64,000 nucleotides of DNA, taken from contig MU270075.1 of the NCBI GenBank assembly GCA_021432635.1, forward strand, positions 1 through 64,000, in the 5' to 3' direction. Each line of letters begins with the position of its first letter. Position 1 is the first letter of the stretch. The position numbers and the translations under genes are program-made. Source of the DNA: Thozetella sp. PMI_491. Lineage: Eukaryota > Ascomycota > Sordariomycetes > Chaetosphaeriales > Chaetosphaeriaceae. A model generated the notes under the pieces. It was not told the origin of the DNA. It made no database searches and was given only the letters and a program-made list of their open reading frames with translations. Positions 44,120 to 56,900 of this stretch are shown piece after piece.

Positions 44120-45858
44120 GCATGACTGATGGCAGCGCTCACCCCAGAGCGGGCGGCGTCGTGATCTTCGCAAAACTGATCACCAATGAAGAAGGACTCC
44201 CGAAAGAGTAGGATCTGCTGATTCCAAACATGGGTAAGTTGGTCCTTATCCGTGTCAGCGCAACGGCAACTTTAAGAAGGTGGCGAGACACTGAGGCTGG
44301 AAGGCTAAGATTTAGTTTCGACGCGAATCTACTGCTAGCTAGCAGCGCTAGTGCTGTCTTCGTCTCTTCACTCTGCCATGAGATGTCCAGTTTTGAAAAT
44401 TATATTGCTATCGAGACTTTATTTAACTACCGGGACATTTCGGGGAATAAAAAAGCGTAGGTTATAACTAAAAGACAATGCCTTCTGTGGATGATGTTGC
44501 CGCTATTATTAAAACAGAAGTAACGTACAGCGAGTTCTGAAACTAGAACTAATCACAGGTTCACATACAAAACGCATAGGTACTAACAAGAATCTCATAA
44601 TGTGATAGAGTGTAGGTAATTTAGATTTCATATAAGAGCCTGACATGCAGTAGATAGTTAAGAATGCATGTTTCTGAGCTTACGGGCAGAAATACGGGAA
44701 CTGGGTAACGGAATCGGCTTCCGCACATGCTTGTGCTAATTGGAGGTTCCACTACATAGCGGCGAGACAGTATTGCTTCTTCCGCTGTAAAGCGTACTAC
44801 CGTGAGTATCGCTACGCGAACCGCGATCCAGAAAGTCGTAACCCACGTACCAGCTCTTCGAGGATCTCAAGAAGTCTGCTAATTCGTTGCCCAAAGATCT
44901 TGTAGCGACTTAGATCCCGGCATATTTCGCGCCCGCAAAGGGATGGAGCGTAAGCTCCCTGATGGTGTACAGCGTTTTCACCAGACTTTAGAGACCGAAG
45001 ATAAAATAGTGTATTATGAGGTTTTTTGGACTGCTAACGAAAGACTATAATGATGATAGGTTCCTTGATCCTTGATCAGAGCTAAAAGAAAAGACTTTGA
45101 TTCATACGGGACATCACTGGCCAAGTTGGCTAGGCTCCGCTTGCACAACCCCTTTCATCAGTTATATAAGCCTATCTGATATATATCTATACTAAGACTA
45201 GGCTGGGAAAGCTCCTTGTTACAAATATTTCAGCTCAATATTATTAATTATATCGTTAAGGTTTCTCTAGAATATAATTTTTAAAATAATATAAATATAC
45301 ACTATTGACTTGCTAAGCGAATGTTATACACTTCCGTAATCATATTAGCGTCTAGTCAGCGCATCGACCTCACAAGGACAGTGCCTTTTAAGGTTTACAC
45401 CTAGTTAGGAAGTAGAAAAAATAAACAGAAAAAACAAAGCCGTATATTACACTCGAATGGGGATACTAACTTGAGGCTGCAATGTGAGGCTTCCTAGAAT
45501 GTAAGCCTAACAGCTAGCGGATGATGAAGTGTGGCTGTATTGGGCCGCGAATTACTTGCAACCCAAAGCTGCAGATTGCGCCAATTAATATCCTCGATAT
45601 AACATATGTTTCTGGCCATTGCAGAATGGAACAGAGCCAAGTTCTGTTTACTATTTCCTTTCATTTAGGGGGGTTCTCCTAAAGAAGCTATATATTCGTA
45701 TTACCTTTGCCGACCACTCGAATATACGGGATATAAAAGTTTATGCTAAATGGATACTAAACTAAGTTCTCGACTGCAGTGTCTAACTTCATAGCCACTC
45801 GAACCTAAATACGAAAAAGGACCATCCCTCTTCCCCCGTCCCCCAAAACGCCACCGGC
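44120..45858. other. Intergenic, AT-rich, 1.7 kb
   Basis: A 76-codon frame at 44230-44460 (+) has no motif. AT-rich runs occur around 45170-45310. CT-rich sequence precedes the NLR start codon (45826-45856), as is common in fungal promoters. Nothing else is recognised. Confidence 0.45.
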
Positions 45859-48800
45859 ATGGATCCATTCAGCACGGTTGCGAGTATTATTTCAGTTATT
45901 CAACTGTGCTCAGATGTTGCAAATTACATTAGTACCGCTACAGGGGCATCCAAGGAGCGAAAACGGCTTCGCGAGGAAGTGCGTGCCTGTGAAAACATTA
46001 TTCGACAGCTAGAAGATAGCATCCATGATGCCGACGAGGGGAACTCATGGTTAGGGACGATCAGCACGCTTGAGGCGCCTGGCGCCCCTCTCCGTCGACT
46101 CTGGGTCGCACTAGACACTGTCAAAGACAAACTTCAGCCGCAGCACGGGGCCAAGAACACTCTAGCGAGTCTGAAATGGCCATTTACTGGAAAGGAAGTC
46201 GAGAAGGTTCTTTCAGCGATCGAGCGAGAGAAATCTCTCTTAGAACTGGCTCTAACAAACGATTCTCGGAAGCTGGTCCATGAAATCAAGAAGTGCTCGG
46301 ACAAGAATTCGAGGCAGCTTATAGAGCTCCTTGAGATAGTGAATGGCCATAGGAAGGAAAGCAGCGGCGAGTTGAAAGAGATGAATGACAGGCTAGCACA
46401 CCTTCAAGACTCTTATGTTACCGTCGAGGAAAGCTTGAGCCACCTTCATGACGACCAGGACGTCCAACAGTCAATCGCTACGCAACAGCTCCAGGCCACT
46501 AAAGATCACTACACCGTTTCGCTGAGGCTACTTAAGATCCATGAGCAGGTACTACAGATCCAAACAGAGATGGCTAACATTATGTCTCAAAAAGAGTTAA
46601 TGAACAGAGAGCTATTGCCCCATGGAATACACATAATACCCCCTCGAAACGAAGACATGGTACGTCGCGATGGCATTTGGTCTCGACTGGCAGAGAAATT
46701 AAAGCCATCGGCCAAAAAGTATCAGACTGCTGCACTATGGGGACTCGGCGGGTCTGGGTATATCTGTCCCAGAATGCGATATTACCAGATCGACTGCTAA
46801 TACCACCCTAGCAAGACCCAGATTGCACTAGACTTTGCTCATACACGACATATCCAAACGGCTTGTTCTATTTTTTGGATCAACGCCGACAGCGAGGCGA
46901 GATTTCTACAAAGCTACAAGGCGATAGCAAGACAGGCCGGTGTATCGCCATATCTGGATAACGAGGACTTGATGATAGCTGTCCGTCAGTGGATCGAGTC
47001 TCAAAGAAACTGGACTATGATTCTGGATAACGCAGATGACCTTTCGCTCTTCGGAGTAGGAGGACGCCTTGGAGACGGCGTTCGCCGAGGGAGGCTTTAC
47101 CACTTCATCCCCCGGGGCCTAACTGGGACTGTTCTATGGACTAGTCGCGACGAGCGGGTTGCGGGTAGTCTGGTTAGCAGCAGGCAGGCAATCTGGGTTG
47201 ATGCCATGACTTTATCCGAAGCTCTGACTCTGCTTGCCTCCCTTCGTGGGGAAGAAATCTCGGAAGGAGAATTAGATGACGCGACTCAGTTGCTTTCCCA
47301 CTTGGAGCGACTGCCCTTAGCGATATCGCATGCAGCGGCCTACCTGAGGACATCACCGTCGATTATGAATTATGTATTCAAGCTCAGAACAGAGCATCGG
47401 CGATGGAAATTACTTCGACAACCAATTTTCGATCGGTATAGACCGGAGTTGCCAAATAGCGTTCTAGAAACGTGGATAGTATCCGTCACCATGCTTAAGG
47501 AAGAAAACTATCAGGCATACTGGATCCTACATACGCTTGCATACTTCGATAACCGAGGGATTTCGTTCGAGATGATCAAAGCTGCCGAGACTATCCGAGC
47601 CAATGAAGCCGAAGAAAGAATCACCGATGCTAACATACAGTGTGGGATAGACAGCAGTGACGATGACATGGATGAAGAGGACGATATTGTCACGGCGGTG
47701 GGACGACTGAAGAATTTCTCGTTCATCCGTCCCCGGAGCCCAATGGCCCGTAGCTACGATATGCACGCGCTTGTGCAGGACGCAACAAGATACTCCCTAC
47801 GTATCAAGGCCACAACGGCGAACCTGCTTTTCTTCCGAACGGCCCTGAATGTGTTACTGCGGCTGTACCCACCCAGTGTGCCCGAAAACTGGAAACTTTG
47901 CGAGATTTACCTCCCACATGCCCTCCGGGTGTGTAACTGGCCTGAGAGAAAACAAGAGGGACGTGACGTGGCAGACCTACTAGAGAAGGTATCACACTAC
48001 TTGTTCGACCAAAGGAGATGGCGAGAGAAAGAGCTAGTGGATACAGAGGTGCTGAAGCTCCGCAGAGAACTCAGTGGAGAGGAGCACCCCGAAACACTTC
48101 AGGCTATGGCAAATCTTGCATCGACTTACCATGCACTGGGAAGGCTCGAAGAGGATGCGAAGATGTCTGCTAGAGTACTCTCGCTGCGGACAGAGATACT
48201 CGGGGAGAAGCACCCCGACACGATTGATACTATGGCGAACCTTGCCTCGACCTACTTTGCGCTGGGACGACTGGCAGAAGACGAAGAGATATCAGCCAAA
48301 GCACTCGCGCTAAGAAGAGAGATACTTGGGGACAAGCATCCGGATACACTTTCAAGTATAGAGAATTTTGGAGCAATCCATCTCCGACACGGGCGGTTCA
48401 AAGAGGCTGAAGCGATATATGTTGAAGTTTTGACTTTGCGCAGAGAGTCACTTGGCCAGAGGCATCCTAACACTCTCAAAAGCATGATGGGTCTTGCGAC
48501 GACATTCTATGTACAGAGACGGTGGGAAAAGGCGGAAAAGATATTGAACGAGACATTGATGAGAAGATTAGAGATCCTTGGAAGAGAACACCCAGATACG
48601 ATTGATACGATGGAGAGCCTTGCTTGGACATACTCGGCACTGGGGCGGGAAACGGACGACGCGGAGATGTCCCTCCAGGTGCTATCTCTACGGGAAAAGA
48701 TTCTGGGCGAATCCCATCCCGATACAATGTCGAGCAGGGAACATATACGATGGATGCAGAAGAGAATGGCCAGCGATGGAGAGCCGCGGAAGCCGAGGGA

Positions 48801-48870
48801 TATTTTCAGCGTATTGGCCGCTGACCGGACTGGTCAGAGGGAGGAAGCGGCGGTCAATCAGACAAGTTAA
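45859..48870 (+). CDS. NLR-type protein: HeLo-like N-terminus, NB-ARC, TPR repeats
   Basis: Two exons (45859-46757 and 46812-48870) are separated by a 54 nt intron that falls inside the P-loop codons. Splicing yields GLGGSGKTQIALDFA and 985 residues. Residues 1-~200 match the fungal HeLo-like/PigL_N-type N-terminal domain (MDPFSTVASIISVIQLCSDV) followed by a coiled coil. The nucleotide-binding part has Walker A near 296-304 and Walker B WTMILDNADD, with LERLPLAISHAAAYL as the GLPL-type motif. The C-terminus carries about six 42-residue kinesin-light-chain-type TPRs marked by HPDT or HPET (EEHPETL, EKHPDTI, DKHPDTL, QRHPNTL, REHPDTI, ESHPDTM). Fungal STAND proteins of this plan are linked to incompatibility and programmed cell death; that role is inferred here. 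Confidence 0.93.
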
Positions 48871-49366
48871 AGATTGTCGAGCTATTTCGCGTGCGGGATA
48901 GTCGAGTTGGCCGTTCTGCTCACCTGTATCATCATGACGGGGTCTGAACGTACGAACTTAAGACGTAGAATAGTTTTCGTGTAGTCACTATGGGCCCTAA
49001 AACCTCTATAACCACATGCAGACAAGTATAGGTACAAAGTGATGCAGGCCCTGTCCGCTCACCGTGGTGGAAAGGCAACGAAGAAAGGCTCCGTGGCCAT
49101 TGAAACTCGAAACTTTGAAGGTGAGTAATGCGCCCGAGTCGCCAAAGAACTCAGGTAAACAGTTGAATGAATGCCGTCACATTCTCTCTCTCGTTGCGGC
49201 TTCTTATTAAAAATACATGACACAGCTAGGAGGGAATTGAATCTAAGCGCAAGACGCTGGGCAGGAGTAGAAGAGACAAGCCGTGAAGTGGATTGTCGTC
49301 TTTCCCTCCAGTCACAGTGGTGGTCGTGCTGTCGCTCCCGGAATGTTGCTTGGAGAACTGCTCGCA
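48871..49366. other. Intergenic, no gene recognised
   Basis: Minus-strand reading frames continue here from the neighbouring zinc-ribbon exon but without motifs. Confidence 0.35.
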
Positions 49367-49468
49367 CTAGACTCTTACCCTGCGGGTAGCGCAGTTTGCG
49401 CATTTTGTATGCCCACAGGTGGGGCATATTGCCTGTTGTATGGACATTCCACCATTGCGGCAGCTGCA
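49367..49468 (-). CDS. Possible exon of a small zinc-ribbon protein
   Basis: After an acceptor with a CTGAC branch point (TAG ending at 49469), the minus strand reads CSCRNGGMSIQQAICPTCGHTKCANC. In pieces this is C-x-C, then C-x2-C, then C-x2-C. The preceding possible exon ends in a tryptophan codon just before a GTAAAT donor, giving W-C-x-C as in short fungal zinc-ribbon proteins. The first exon and start codon could not be fixed, because the frame does not connect to the ATG frame at 49822. A donor-like GTAAGA follows the exon, or the frame stops at 49367. Confidence 0.35.
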   Translation of the reverse strand, partial: CSCRNGGMSIQQAICPTCGHTKCANCATRRVRV

Positions 49469-49552
49469 CTATGATATGTCAGGATCAAGCTGTGATATTA
49501 AAGTAAGTCATTTACCCACGCAAACCCAGAAAACAATAGATCGCAGACGCGG

Positions 49553-49822
49553 CTAGTATACAGGTGTCAGGAGATGGACCCTTTGAGACGCGCTTGAGTA
49601 GGGGGTGAGACTAACCTGCTCCGGAAGTTCGTCGCTACTAAATGGGGGGATTCGACTCGCCCAAAGTCGCGTAGCAAATCCGACGGCGAAGAACGTGGTG
49701 AAAGCAGCAACGCCGAGGCCAATACCGTCGCTCACACCTACATAAGCGGCAGGATAGGCTGCTGCTCCGGCCGCGACGAGCACATCCTCGACGGTGTGCT
49801 GCCAATTCGGGGCTCCTTGCAT
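49553..49822 (-). CDS. Small hypothetical membrane protein
   Basis: An 89-residue ATG-initiated frame with two weakly hydrophobic segments (VLVAAGAAAYPAAYVGV and GLGVAAFTTFFAVGFATRLW). A GTTAGT donor-like site follows ELPEQ, so it may continue into another exon. No family is recognised. Confidence 0.35.
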   Translation of the reverse strand: MQGAPNWQHTVEDVLVAAGAAAYPAAYVGVSDGIGLGVAAFTTFFAVGFATRLWASRIPPFSSDELPEQVSLTPYSSASQRVHLLTPVY

Positions 49823-50262
49823 AAGGCTGAGCTCGTGATTTCCGGGCTAGAACTAGAGAACGTTGGGAGATTCATTCCGTAGCCTCGCGCTCGGGGTCGT
49901 CTTAATGTTGAGGGAAGAGTGACGAGGAAACAGAAAGTTCCACACGAGATATATGGAGGTGCGCATGTCTAACCCACGGCACGGGCCACCTCTGCCGATA
50001 GGTTGATTGGTCGATGTTTCAGTTTTTATGGGTCAGACACGTAAAAATGTGGCTGCAGGCTTACCTTCATGTTCGCGTGGCCACTGTACCGAAAATTTCG
50101 ACCAAACTCATCGCCGATTCAACAACTTGATCGAAGGACTTCACTGATAGTCCATAGGTTTCATCGATGGTTCAGACGCCTTCTTCACCGATTTAGAGGG
50201 CCTAGGCTGCCTCGAGTCAAGACGCATCATCGGCCCCACCCCCAATCCCGCCACGGCCGAAA

Positions 50263-50831
50263 ATGGCCGGCTTCGATCGCTTCGCTGCGCTTCGTTGCCT
50301 TCTCGCGCTCATGGGTATTTGGTCGGCGTATCTGATATCCTCCTCCTCCTTGGTGAGCTCCTAGAATACAACTCGTGACGGCCATTTCCGTTTGTCGCCG
50401 GTGCGCGTCGCGTGTTAATACGTCAAAAGCAAGTCACTGACCACACCTCTTCAACGAAATCCCCGCTAGCAACCATCGCGAGGCTCTTGGTCGGCCTAGG
50501 GTACAGTTGTTCCATTTCGGCAATCTTTAGCAGCAATGGGAATTATGAATATAGAGGCTACTTCATCGCGACTGGGATAGTCGCTCCTGCTCTGCTCGGC
50601 CTCGCGACTTCAAGTAGTTGGGCAAGAATTGTTCTGCAGTACATGGTCTGGGGTCTGCTTCTGGCGGCTCTCTTGAGTTGGCTTTCGCACAGTCTTCAGA
50701 GATACTCAAGGGCTAAGAGACTAGTAGCCTCCACTCCTGAGTGGGTGGCTGAGAAACAACTGGTCTATAGCGGAGGGGCATTGGACAATCGGAGCGAGGA
50801 CTATAAGAGGGCGGATGAGGGCCAAATATAG
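50263..50831 (+). CDS. Small multi-pass membrane protein, hypothetical
   Basis: The proposed exons are 50263-50352 and 50430-50831, with a 77 nt intron (GTGAGC donor, AAAAG acceptor), giving 163 residues. Hydrophobic segments are FAALRCLLALMGIWSAYLI, ATIARLLVGLGYSCSISAIF, GYFIATGIVAPALLGLA and YMVWGLLLAALLSWL, followed by a basic, polar tail. A competing acceptor (GCTAG ending at 50460) would join another upstream frame, so the first exon is uncertain. No family is recognised. Confidence 0.45.
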
Positions 50832-52131
50832 CAACGAGTCTATGGAACAAGTACTTCGAAATTGCTAGCATCGAGCAGAAACTATCGGACGATCTCGGAG
50901 GGGGGATACGATAATAAGTAACTGCGACGCTCAAGACTGGTTAGGACTACCTAGCCAACACGCTCATTCTTGGGCAAGGTTTCCTCTTCGGTACCTAGCA
51001 TATAGGTAGCTTCCGCAATATTCCACAGACATCAGATTGTTTTGCATTAGCTAGTTAGTGACGAGCAATTTATAGACGCAGTCTCTCCTTAGTTTCTAGG
51101 CGTGTTATATACAACGCATAGGGAAGTGAGAGTATAGAAAGGGACGAAAGGCTGGGATCCGACCTCAGGGCCGAATAGTAGGAAGAAAAGGCGATGATGT
51201 TTCATTATTTCCCCATGTGGGAGGAAAGCTAATTTAAAAGCTACGCTAGTGGTTGGTGTGGTTGAGCACCGCCACAACGCCACAGAAGCCACCGCGCAGA
51301 AAATGAGCAAAATCCGTTCATGAGACGGGCTTATTCCCTTGATCGCTACACCTCCGTCGCTCTGACCCTCGCCGAACCGCTTAGACGATACGCTTCCCAC
51401 GATAAGGACCTAAAACCACCTCAATAGTGTTGACGAGGGTGATTAGTGATGTACTATATCTATATAGATCCTTCAATTAACGCGCATGCTTTCTCTATCT
51501 AGCCATGCGCTAGGTAGAGAGTGCTGCATAGCCGCTTATAGCAATATAATTTAGATATTTGTCCCCTTGCTACTGTGTAGGGATTTAAAGTCTTATTATT
51601 TAGTTTGCTAGACCTCCTGTTCCTACACGAACAGGCCTTCTCCACCATTTACAGATCTCGCCAGCTTCAGGCCATTTTTGTGACTTTGAGACTCCCCGTG
51701 CCTATACCTGAAAGATCTGTCGTTTCCAACCTCGTGCAAGAAAATAACTCCTACTCTCATGGGAGTTACTGCCCTTGCCGAAAGAACACAGCAGGGTGAA
51801 ACTTCCCGCCAATATCCTCGATTAGTCGCGGCTCATTGTAGAGATTATACCACGGCTCTATCAATCTACATTAAACACAAAAATGCATCAAACGGCGTCA
51901 CCGTGCACGAGCTACTTTTCGACTTTGTACACAATTCCCTTCATCCTCTAATACTCTACACAACTTCAGGGCGTGCTATTCTTGCTAGCCTACTAGTTTA
52001 GTAGGCCAGCAGCATACTATACGTATAGTCCCACCCTTTATAAAGTTATTGTATTCTATTATATTCCCCAATTTTAGCCATATATTGGTCCAATAACTAA
52101 TTTCTCAGGCAATATAACAAACTTCCAGGGT
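50832..52131. other. Intergenic, AT-rich
   Basis: No gene is recognised. Short frames (51089-51400 -, 51605-51799 +, 51759-52001 +) lack motifs. The right part may contain the eroded N-terminal half of the kinase remnant that follows. Confidence 0.4.
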
Positions 52132-53129
52132 TCAAGAGAGAGGTTGAATTGATGCAGCAAATTAGCTCAAATCAACCTGAACCTCATCTCGGTCAACCAA
52201 CTGCTCTTGGCTTTTCGCCAAAATCAAAATTTTATTTTTGCTCCCTATTTCCTTGGGCTGATGGAGAAATTAAACAGTTTTGGACGCGTCATGACGTTCC
52301 AATGACTAGCACCGAAATGCCACTTTGAATTGTGAATCAGGGCCTAAGGATCGCCAAAGGACTTGATAAGATCCACCGTGCCAATCTTGGTTCCTTGCCG
52401 CTCAATATCGACGATAATGAGCACGATTGGGGAAGTTACGGTGACATTAAACCTCAAAATATTCTCTAGTTCTCTAATAACAGCGGAGACTGGCTAGTAG
52501 TTGCGGCCTTTGGGCTTAGGGGTCTTTACAAGCGCTGATACGCGCTAGAAGACTTTACTAACATCTCCATCGGCCCTCTATCAGCATATCGCGCTCTGAA
52601 GCGCTCCTGGGCTTGCCAGTAGTACCCAAATATGACGTATTGGCACGGGGCTGCGTATTTCTTGAGTTTATCTCGTGGTATATCTCTTCGAGGAAGCCTC
52701 TGAGACGATGCTGATCTTATCGAACTAGGAGTCTAGATGACAAGTTCTTTGATATCGTTAAAATGGGAATGGCAAAAATCGATGCGCTATGGTCAAGTCG
52801 TCGGTAAAAAAGGTACGCAATATATCTTCTCCCATCGGGATTACCAGCAGTCAGCGATCCAAATGCCTAACATTTGGCAGTTGATACTGGGGATGTGTGT
52901 TTACGAGGACTGTCCGGGTTTCGTGCACAGCTTCCTATTCCTGGTTGAGCGCCATCTTCTTGTGGCCAACATGAAAGATAGTGGGGACTGCGCTCTAGCT
53001 CTTGAAAAGCTGGCTCAAATCCGTGATTTGTGCGAAATCTTAGAGAGCTATCCCGTTGCCAGAAACCAGAAACAGCAGATGTCAGCCTTTCCCGCCGACC
53101 ACCATATCAATGCGACTGTCGATGTATGA
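52132..53129 (+). pseudogene. Protein kinase remnant (fungal Ser/Thr kinase type)
   Basis: Kinase blocks can be read in order but in changing frames and with stops. These are RIAKGLDKIH before the catalytic loop, GDIKPQNIL (catalytic loop), VAAFGLRGLYKR where D-F-G is expected (Asp replaced by Ala), AYRALKR for the APE segment, and LDDKFFDIV. The end is FVHSFLFLVERHLLVAN, a C-terminal pattern of fungal kinases often found near HET genes. At least five in-frame stops or shifts interrupt the domain, so it cannot make an active kinase. The N-terminal lobe is not recognisable upstream. Confidence 0.65.
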
Positions 53130-53825
53130 ACTCTCCTCAGACATATACTTAGTATACATTTAGTCGTATTGTGCCGTAAGCGGTCTGTCTTGCTTTTGCC
53201 GTCCTAACCATATCTTTCTTTACTTCGGAAAATCATCAGGCCTTAGAGCCGAGACAGGATATAGGTAACTGTTAAAGGATGTAGGAATACGTTTTATGGA
53301 GTAATAGACTGCCCATAGGAGTCTAGATTTCTCTCAATTAGGATTTGCCTTTATAATTACTATTTTAGTCACTTTTAGACCCGGGTAAGTTTATGTGGCC
53401 GGGTTCTCGGCGTCATATGCCGCCCTAGCGCGGACCTACCGGAGTCAAAAGCCCCCCGAGCCAAGTCTAGCGTGGCTTATCGCTCCTCTGAGCCTGGAAT
53501 GTGGCTGATGTCGATCTCGGATTCTTTGTACGCTCCGTAAACGACTCCACAGCGAGAAAGCTTATTCGGCCTCGGCTGACGCAATTCGCTGCACACTACG
53601 TAGATACGGCAATGTGATTGCGTCCCTGACCGAGCCGCGTCGACTTTATTCCCCGCTTGCGGCTTACGGGCATAGCTCGCACGGTCCGGAGTAGAGCGCG
53701 CCGTGAGATACACGGAACCTCGGCCGTTCAACCGGCCTCGAGAGAAGTCCGTGAAAAAAGAAAAGGGTTTCACAGCCCTGGTCCATTAGAATTATAAAAA
53801 TTACTCGAAGAGTGAATATGTTTCA
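53130..53825. other. Upstream region of the ABC transporter gene
   Basis: An AT-rich left half is followed by a GC-rich stretch (53390-53760) without a convincing gene. It is probably the promoter of the ABC transporter gene. Confidence 0.4.
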
Positions 53826-53832
53826 TATATAA
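53826..53832 (+). promoter_or_regulatory. TATA-like box of the ABC transporter gene
   Basis: TATATAA lies 92 bp before the ATG at 53924. Confidence 0.4.
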
Positions 53833-53923
53833 CAAAGTATCTCCGGCTACTTCTAGTGCGAGTGTGCTAGATCTCTTCGTTCAATTACCTCATCTTTGTC
53901 TTTTCCCTCAACCGAGTACCAGC

Positions 53924-56900
53924 ATGGAGCACATCAATCGGACCGAGGTGTCCTCGACGAGCTACCAATATACCACGACTGAAATAGAACAAGTAGAGAC
54001 AGAGCTTGTGTCAGAGCAAAGTGAACAAACCTCCCACGAACTGTCTAGACGCGAATATCTTGTCCAGAGCAGCAGCCGTTCAGCAAACGAAGATCATCAG
54101 CGAAGAGACGGGTCTTATTCCACCCAAGGTGCAGATGTCACCCAAGTCCACTCCTACGCACATGATGGAATCGAAGAAGAGCAGGCAGAAAACCTTAGAA
54201 GACTCGCTACTGTCCTTTCGCGGAGGGCAAGCAACGCCGCTCAGGTCTCCGGCGCCGGGGAGGTGGGGCCGTTTAGCTTTTTTGACGAACACGACCCCTC
54301 CTTAGAACCGAGCAGCAGCGACTTCGACGCTGCGAAATGGATCCAAGCTTTTATAAACCAGGCTGAGGCAGAAGGCATCAGAATTGCCCGGACTGGCGTC
54401 ATGTACAAGGATCTTGGCGTCTCTGGGACAGGAGATGAGATACAGCTCCAGCAGACAGTTGGGTCTTTCTTTACTGCACCACTCCGACCGGCGGAACTAT
54501 TTCGCGCTGGGAAAAAGGCGCCGAAGCGAATCTTGCAGCAATTCGACGGCCTTGTTCGAAGCGGCGAATTGCTAATTGTTCTTGGGCGTCCCGGCTCGGG
54601 TTGCAGCACCCTTTTGAAGACAATATGCGGCGAACTACATGGGCTCAGCATCGACAGCCAGTCAGTCATCAATTACAATGGCATCCCGCAGCTTCAGATG
54701 AAGAAAGAGTTCAAAGGAGAAGTGATTTACAACCAAGAGGTCGACAAACATTTCCCACATCTTACGGTCGGTCAGACCGTTGAGTTTGCCGCAGCTGCCC
54801 GCACACCTCAAACCCGTGTGAGGGGAATATCCAGGAATGAGTTCTCGAAACTCATGGCCCAGGTGGTCCTAGCCGTTTGTGGTCTTACGCACACCTATAA
54901 CACCAAAGTCGGCAATGATTTTGTTAGAGGTGTCTCTGGCGGTGAGCGGAAGCGGGTAAGCATCGCCGAAATGATGCTCACCGGTTCTCCTTTCGGTGCA
55001 TGGGATAATAGGTATGCCCTCTCCTTTAGCGTACTTCAGCGTCTTCCTTTCATGAGCGCTGCCTCGACCTCGAGATACGTGTGTTTGTTCCATGTTGACG
55101 GAAGAACCTTCTTCTAGTACTCGAGGACTTGATGCCGCTACTGCCTTTAATTTCGTCCGAACATTGCGGCACACTGCAGACCTTGGCGGTGCTGCTCATG
55201 CCGTCGCAATTTATCAAGCTAGTCAGGCAATCTACGATCTTTTCGACAAGGCCACCGTCCTCTATGAAGGGAGGCAGATATACTTCGGGCCGGCCAGAGA
55301 GGCAAAAGCTTTCTTCGAGAGACAGGGGTGGTACTGTCCACCGCGGCAAACAACTGGCGACTTTCTTACATCAATCACAAATCCGACAGAGCGCCAGGCA
55401 CGTGAAGAGATGGAGAACAAGGTACCTCGCACCCCGGAAGATTTCGAAAAGCACTGGAAAGCATCTCCCGAGTACGCGGCACTCCTCAGAGAGATGGAAG
55501 CGTATTCACGCGAGTTTTCTGGCGAACCCGGCGACAATACGGCGGAGGAGACCAAGCATGCCCAGAGCCAAGCTCTTCAAGAATTTAGAGCATCAAAAAA
55601 GCATCGGCAAGCGAAGCACACTCGCCCAGGCTCCCCTTATACCATCAGCATCGGGATGCAAATCAGGCTGAACACGATAAGAGCTTACCAGCGCATCTGG
55701 GGCGACAAATCATCCACTGTGGTCAATGCCGGGATGCAACTTGTGATTGCCCTCATCATCGGCTCCATCTTCTACCAACCTTCCAGTAATGATGCTACAG
55801 CCGGGTTCTACTCCAAAGGTGCAGCCCTTTTTATTGCAGTCTTAGCGAACGCCCTTGCGTCCTTGTCGGAAATCAACAATCAGTACGCTCAGCGGCCGAT
55901 TGTTGAGAAGCACGCCTCATACGCCTTCTACCACCCTGCCACTGAAGCTTTCGCTGGCATTGTCGCGGATATCCCGGTCAAGTTTGCGATTGCTGTCGTG
56001 TTTAACCTTGTCCTCTACTTCATGGCCGGCTTACGCCGGGAAGCAAACCACTTCTTCCTCTTCTTCCTCATCACATATCTATCTACATTCGTGATGGGTA
56101 CGATTTTCCGCACAATCGCCGCTGCGACGAGGACGGTGTCGCAGGCCATGACGTTTGCCGGTATCATGATTCTCGCCCTCACCATCTACACAGGCTTCCA
56201 GATTGCAGTCCCCCAAATGCACGTCTGGTTTAGCTGGATTCGCTGGATCAACCCGCTGTTTTATGCCTTCGAGATTCTCGTCGCCAACGAATTCCATGGG
56301 CGTGAATTCATCTGTTCTAGCATCATTCCTCCATACACCCCCCTCCAGGGCGAGTCGTGGATATGCAATGCTGTTGGGGCGGTGGCAGGTCGTGCGACAG
56401 TCAACGGAGACTCTTATATCGCAGAGAGCTACGAATATTACTGGTCGCATGCTTGGCGCAATCTAGGCATTCTGTTCGGCTTTTTGATATTCTTCTTGGC
56501 TCTCTACATGGTTACAACCGAACTTAACTCGGTTTCAACCAGCGCGGCAGAATACCTCATCTTTCAACGTGGCCGAGTGCCAGCCTACCTTGACAACGAA
56601 AAGAAGGGAGGCTCCGCCAGCAATGAATTCGAAAAGCCCACTGTCGCAGCGAGACGGTTAAGCGGTAATGTGATGCAGGACACCAAAGTCGAGGTTGGCG
56701 TTATGGCGCCACAGAAAGATATTTTCACTTGGCGAGATGTTGTTTATGACATTGAGATCAAAGGCGAGCCACGGCGTCTGCTGGATCACGTTTCAGGATG
56801 GGTTAAGCCTGGTACACTTACGACACTCATGGGTGTCAGCGGTGCTGGCAAGACAACTTTGCTCGATGTTCTTGCACAGAGAACAACCGTCGGGGTTATA

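Noticed and set aside
53477-53773. 98-codon minus-strand frame upstream of the ABC transporter
   Set aside because: It starts with GTG, has no motif and lies in the likely promoter.
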